In this document: one piece after another, positions 63,745-64,000 of the stretch | Position numbering within the stretch: the stretch's first letter is position 1 | Layout: each line of letters opens with the position of its first letter | NCBI RefSeq assembly: GCF_900112765.1 | Contig: NZ_FOMZ01000003.1 | Location: 310,001 to 374,000, forward strand | Direction of reading: 5' to 3' | Source of the DNA: Actinopolyspora alba | GTDB lineage: Bacteria; Actinomycetota; Actinomycetes; Mycobacteriales; Pseudonocardiaceae | Length of the DNA stretch: 64,000 bases | Position numbers and translations under genes: made by a program | The notes under the pieces: model-generated | Seen by the model: only the letters and a program-made list of their open reading frames with translations | Databases searched by the model: none | Told to the model about the DNA's origin: nothing

Positions 63745-64000
63745 TCAGTGCAACTTGCGGTGCTCGGCCAGCATGGCGACGAACCGCGAGATCCGGCGAG
63801 CGCGGGTCTCGGCGCGCTTGGCGTCGGCCACCCGGTGCAGGATCGCGTACCGGTTCTGGCTGTCGAGGTTGTCGAAGAACTCCTTGGCCGTCGGGTTGGC
63901 GTCCAGCTCACGCCGCAGGTCCTCGGGCACCGTGGCCGTGCGCTGCGGCTCGTAGGCGGCCTGCCACCTGCCGTCCTGCTTGGCCTTCTCGACCTCGCGG
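63745..64000 (-). CDS. YdeI/OmpD-associated family protein (3' part)
   Basis: The C-terminal 84 residues of a gene that continues beyond the right edge. The visible sequence REVEKAKQDGRWQAAYEPQR, then VPEDLRRELDANPTAKEFFDNL and NRYAILHRVADAKRAETRARRISRFVAML, is characteristic of the YdeI/OmpD-associated (bacteriocin-protection-like) family of small helical proteins. The function is poorly known. The start codon is outside the window. Confidence 0.85.
   Translation of the reverse strand, partial: REVEKAKQDGRWQAAYEPQRTATVPEDLRRELDANPTAKEFFDNLDSQNRYAILHRVADAKRAETRARRISRFVAMLAEHRKLH

Overview
This is high-GC actinobacterial DNA. GTG and occasional TTG starts are common, SD sequences are strong, and several genes look leaderless. 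The order pdtaR - hotdog thioesterase - polA - rpsA - coaE - DUF402 - uvrB is the conserved chromosomal backbone also found in Mycobacterium tuberculosis. Together with a DasR-type operator, a GH18 chitinase and a choline-oxidase cluster, it suggests a filamentous, soil or saline, Pseudonocardiales-like organism (Actinopolyspora or Saccharopolyspora type). The genus is an inference only. I see no rRNA, CRISPR array, insertion sequence or prophage.

Layout. 1-0.4 kb: an edge fragment and a tRNA with anticodon CAA but a short variable loop. 0.7-17 kb: housekeeping block (pdtaR, polA, VOC protein, YhgE/Pip exporter with a degenerate ATPase, GNAT, methyltransferase, rpsA, coaE-grpB fusion, two DUF402 paralogues, uvrB). 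17-25.7 kb: an acyl-CoA dehydrogenase, an N-terminally truncated PPOX protein, a CocE-hydrolase/ABC-ATPase fusion coupled to a permease, a manganese (yybP-ykoY) riboswitch with its terC gene, and a RES/Xre toxin-antitoxin pair. 26-27 kb: a secreted GH18 chitinase behind a near-consensus dre site.

27.2-36.4 kb is one catabolic regulon: acyl-CoA ligase, two SDRs, TetR, quinone oxidoreductase, MaoC hydratase and, on the other strand, an abutting HAD-APH kinase-acyl-CoA dehydrogenase operon. Four copies of an ACCGAC-NN-GTCGGT-like palindrome sit before its transcription units. The HAD-APH-ACAD order equals the domain order of the fused eukaryotic enzyme ACAD10. With the ligase and SDRs the set resembles the levulinate/4-hydroxyacyl-CoA phosphorylation-elimination pathway.

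36.8-42 kb: an unknown secreted protein, a strong bidirectional terminator, choline oxidase and betaine-aldehyde dehydrogenase (glycine betaine synthesis) with a divergent BetI-like TetR and a TGTACA-GA-TGTACA operator. 42-51 kb: DivIVA-like coiled coil, SixA phosphatase, DUF2237 protein, a membrane-anchored GH25 muramidase, a tightly packed glycosyltransferase-methyltransferase-toroid-methyltransferase cluster and a GNAT.

51.6-61.4 kb is the most striking region: FadD32-like fatty acyl-AMP ligase, a 2173-residue Pks13-like polyketide synthase and an AccD4-like carboxyltransferase, overlapping or nearly so and in the order of the mycobacterial mycolate-condensation locus. Unlike Pks13, this synthase carries DH-like and KR domains and an extra carrier domain whose phosphopantetheine serine is replaced by glutamate. 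It may make an already reduced, mycolate-like alpha-branched beta-hydroxy acid. A convergent PucR-family regulator follows, then a cupin protein and a partial YdeI-family gene at the right edge.
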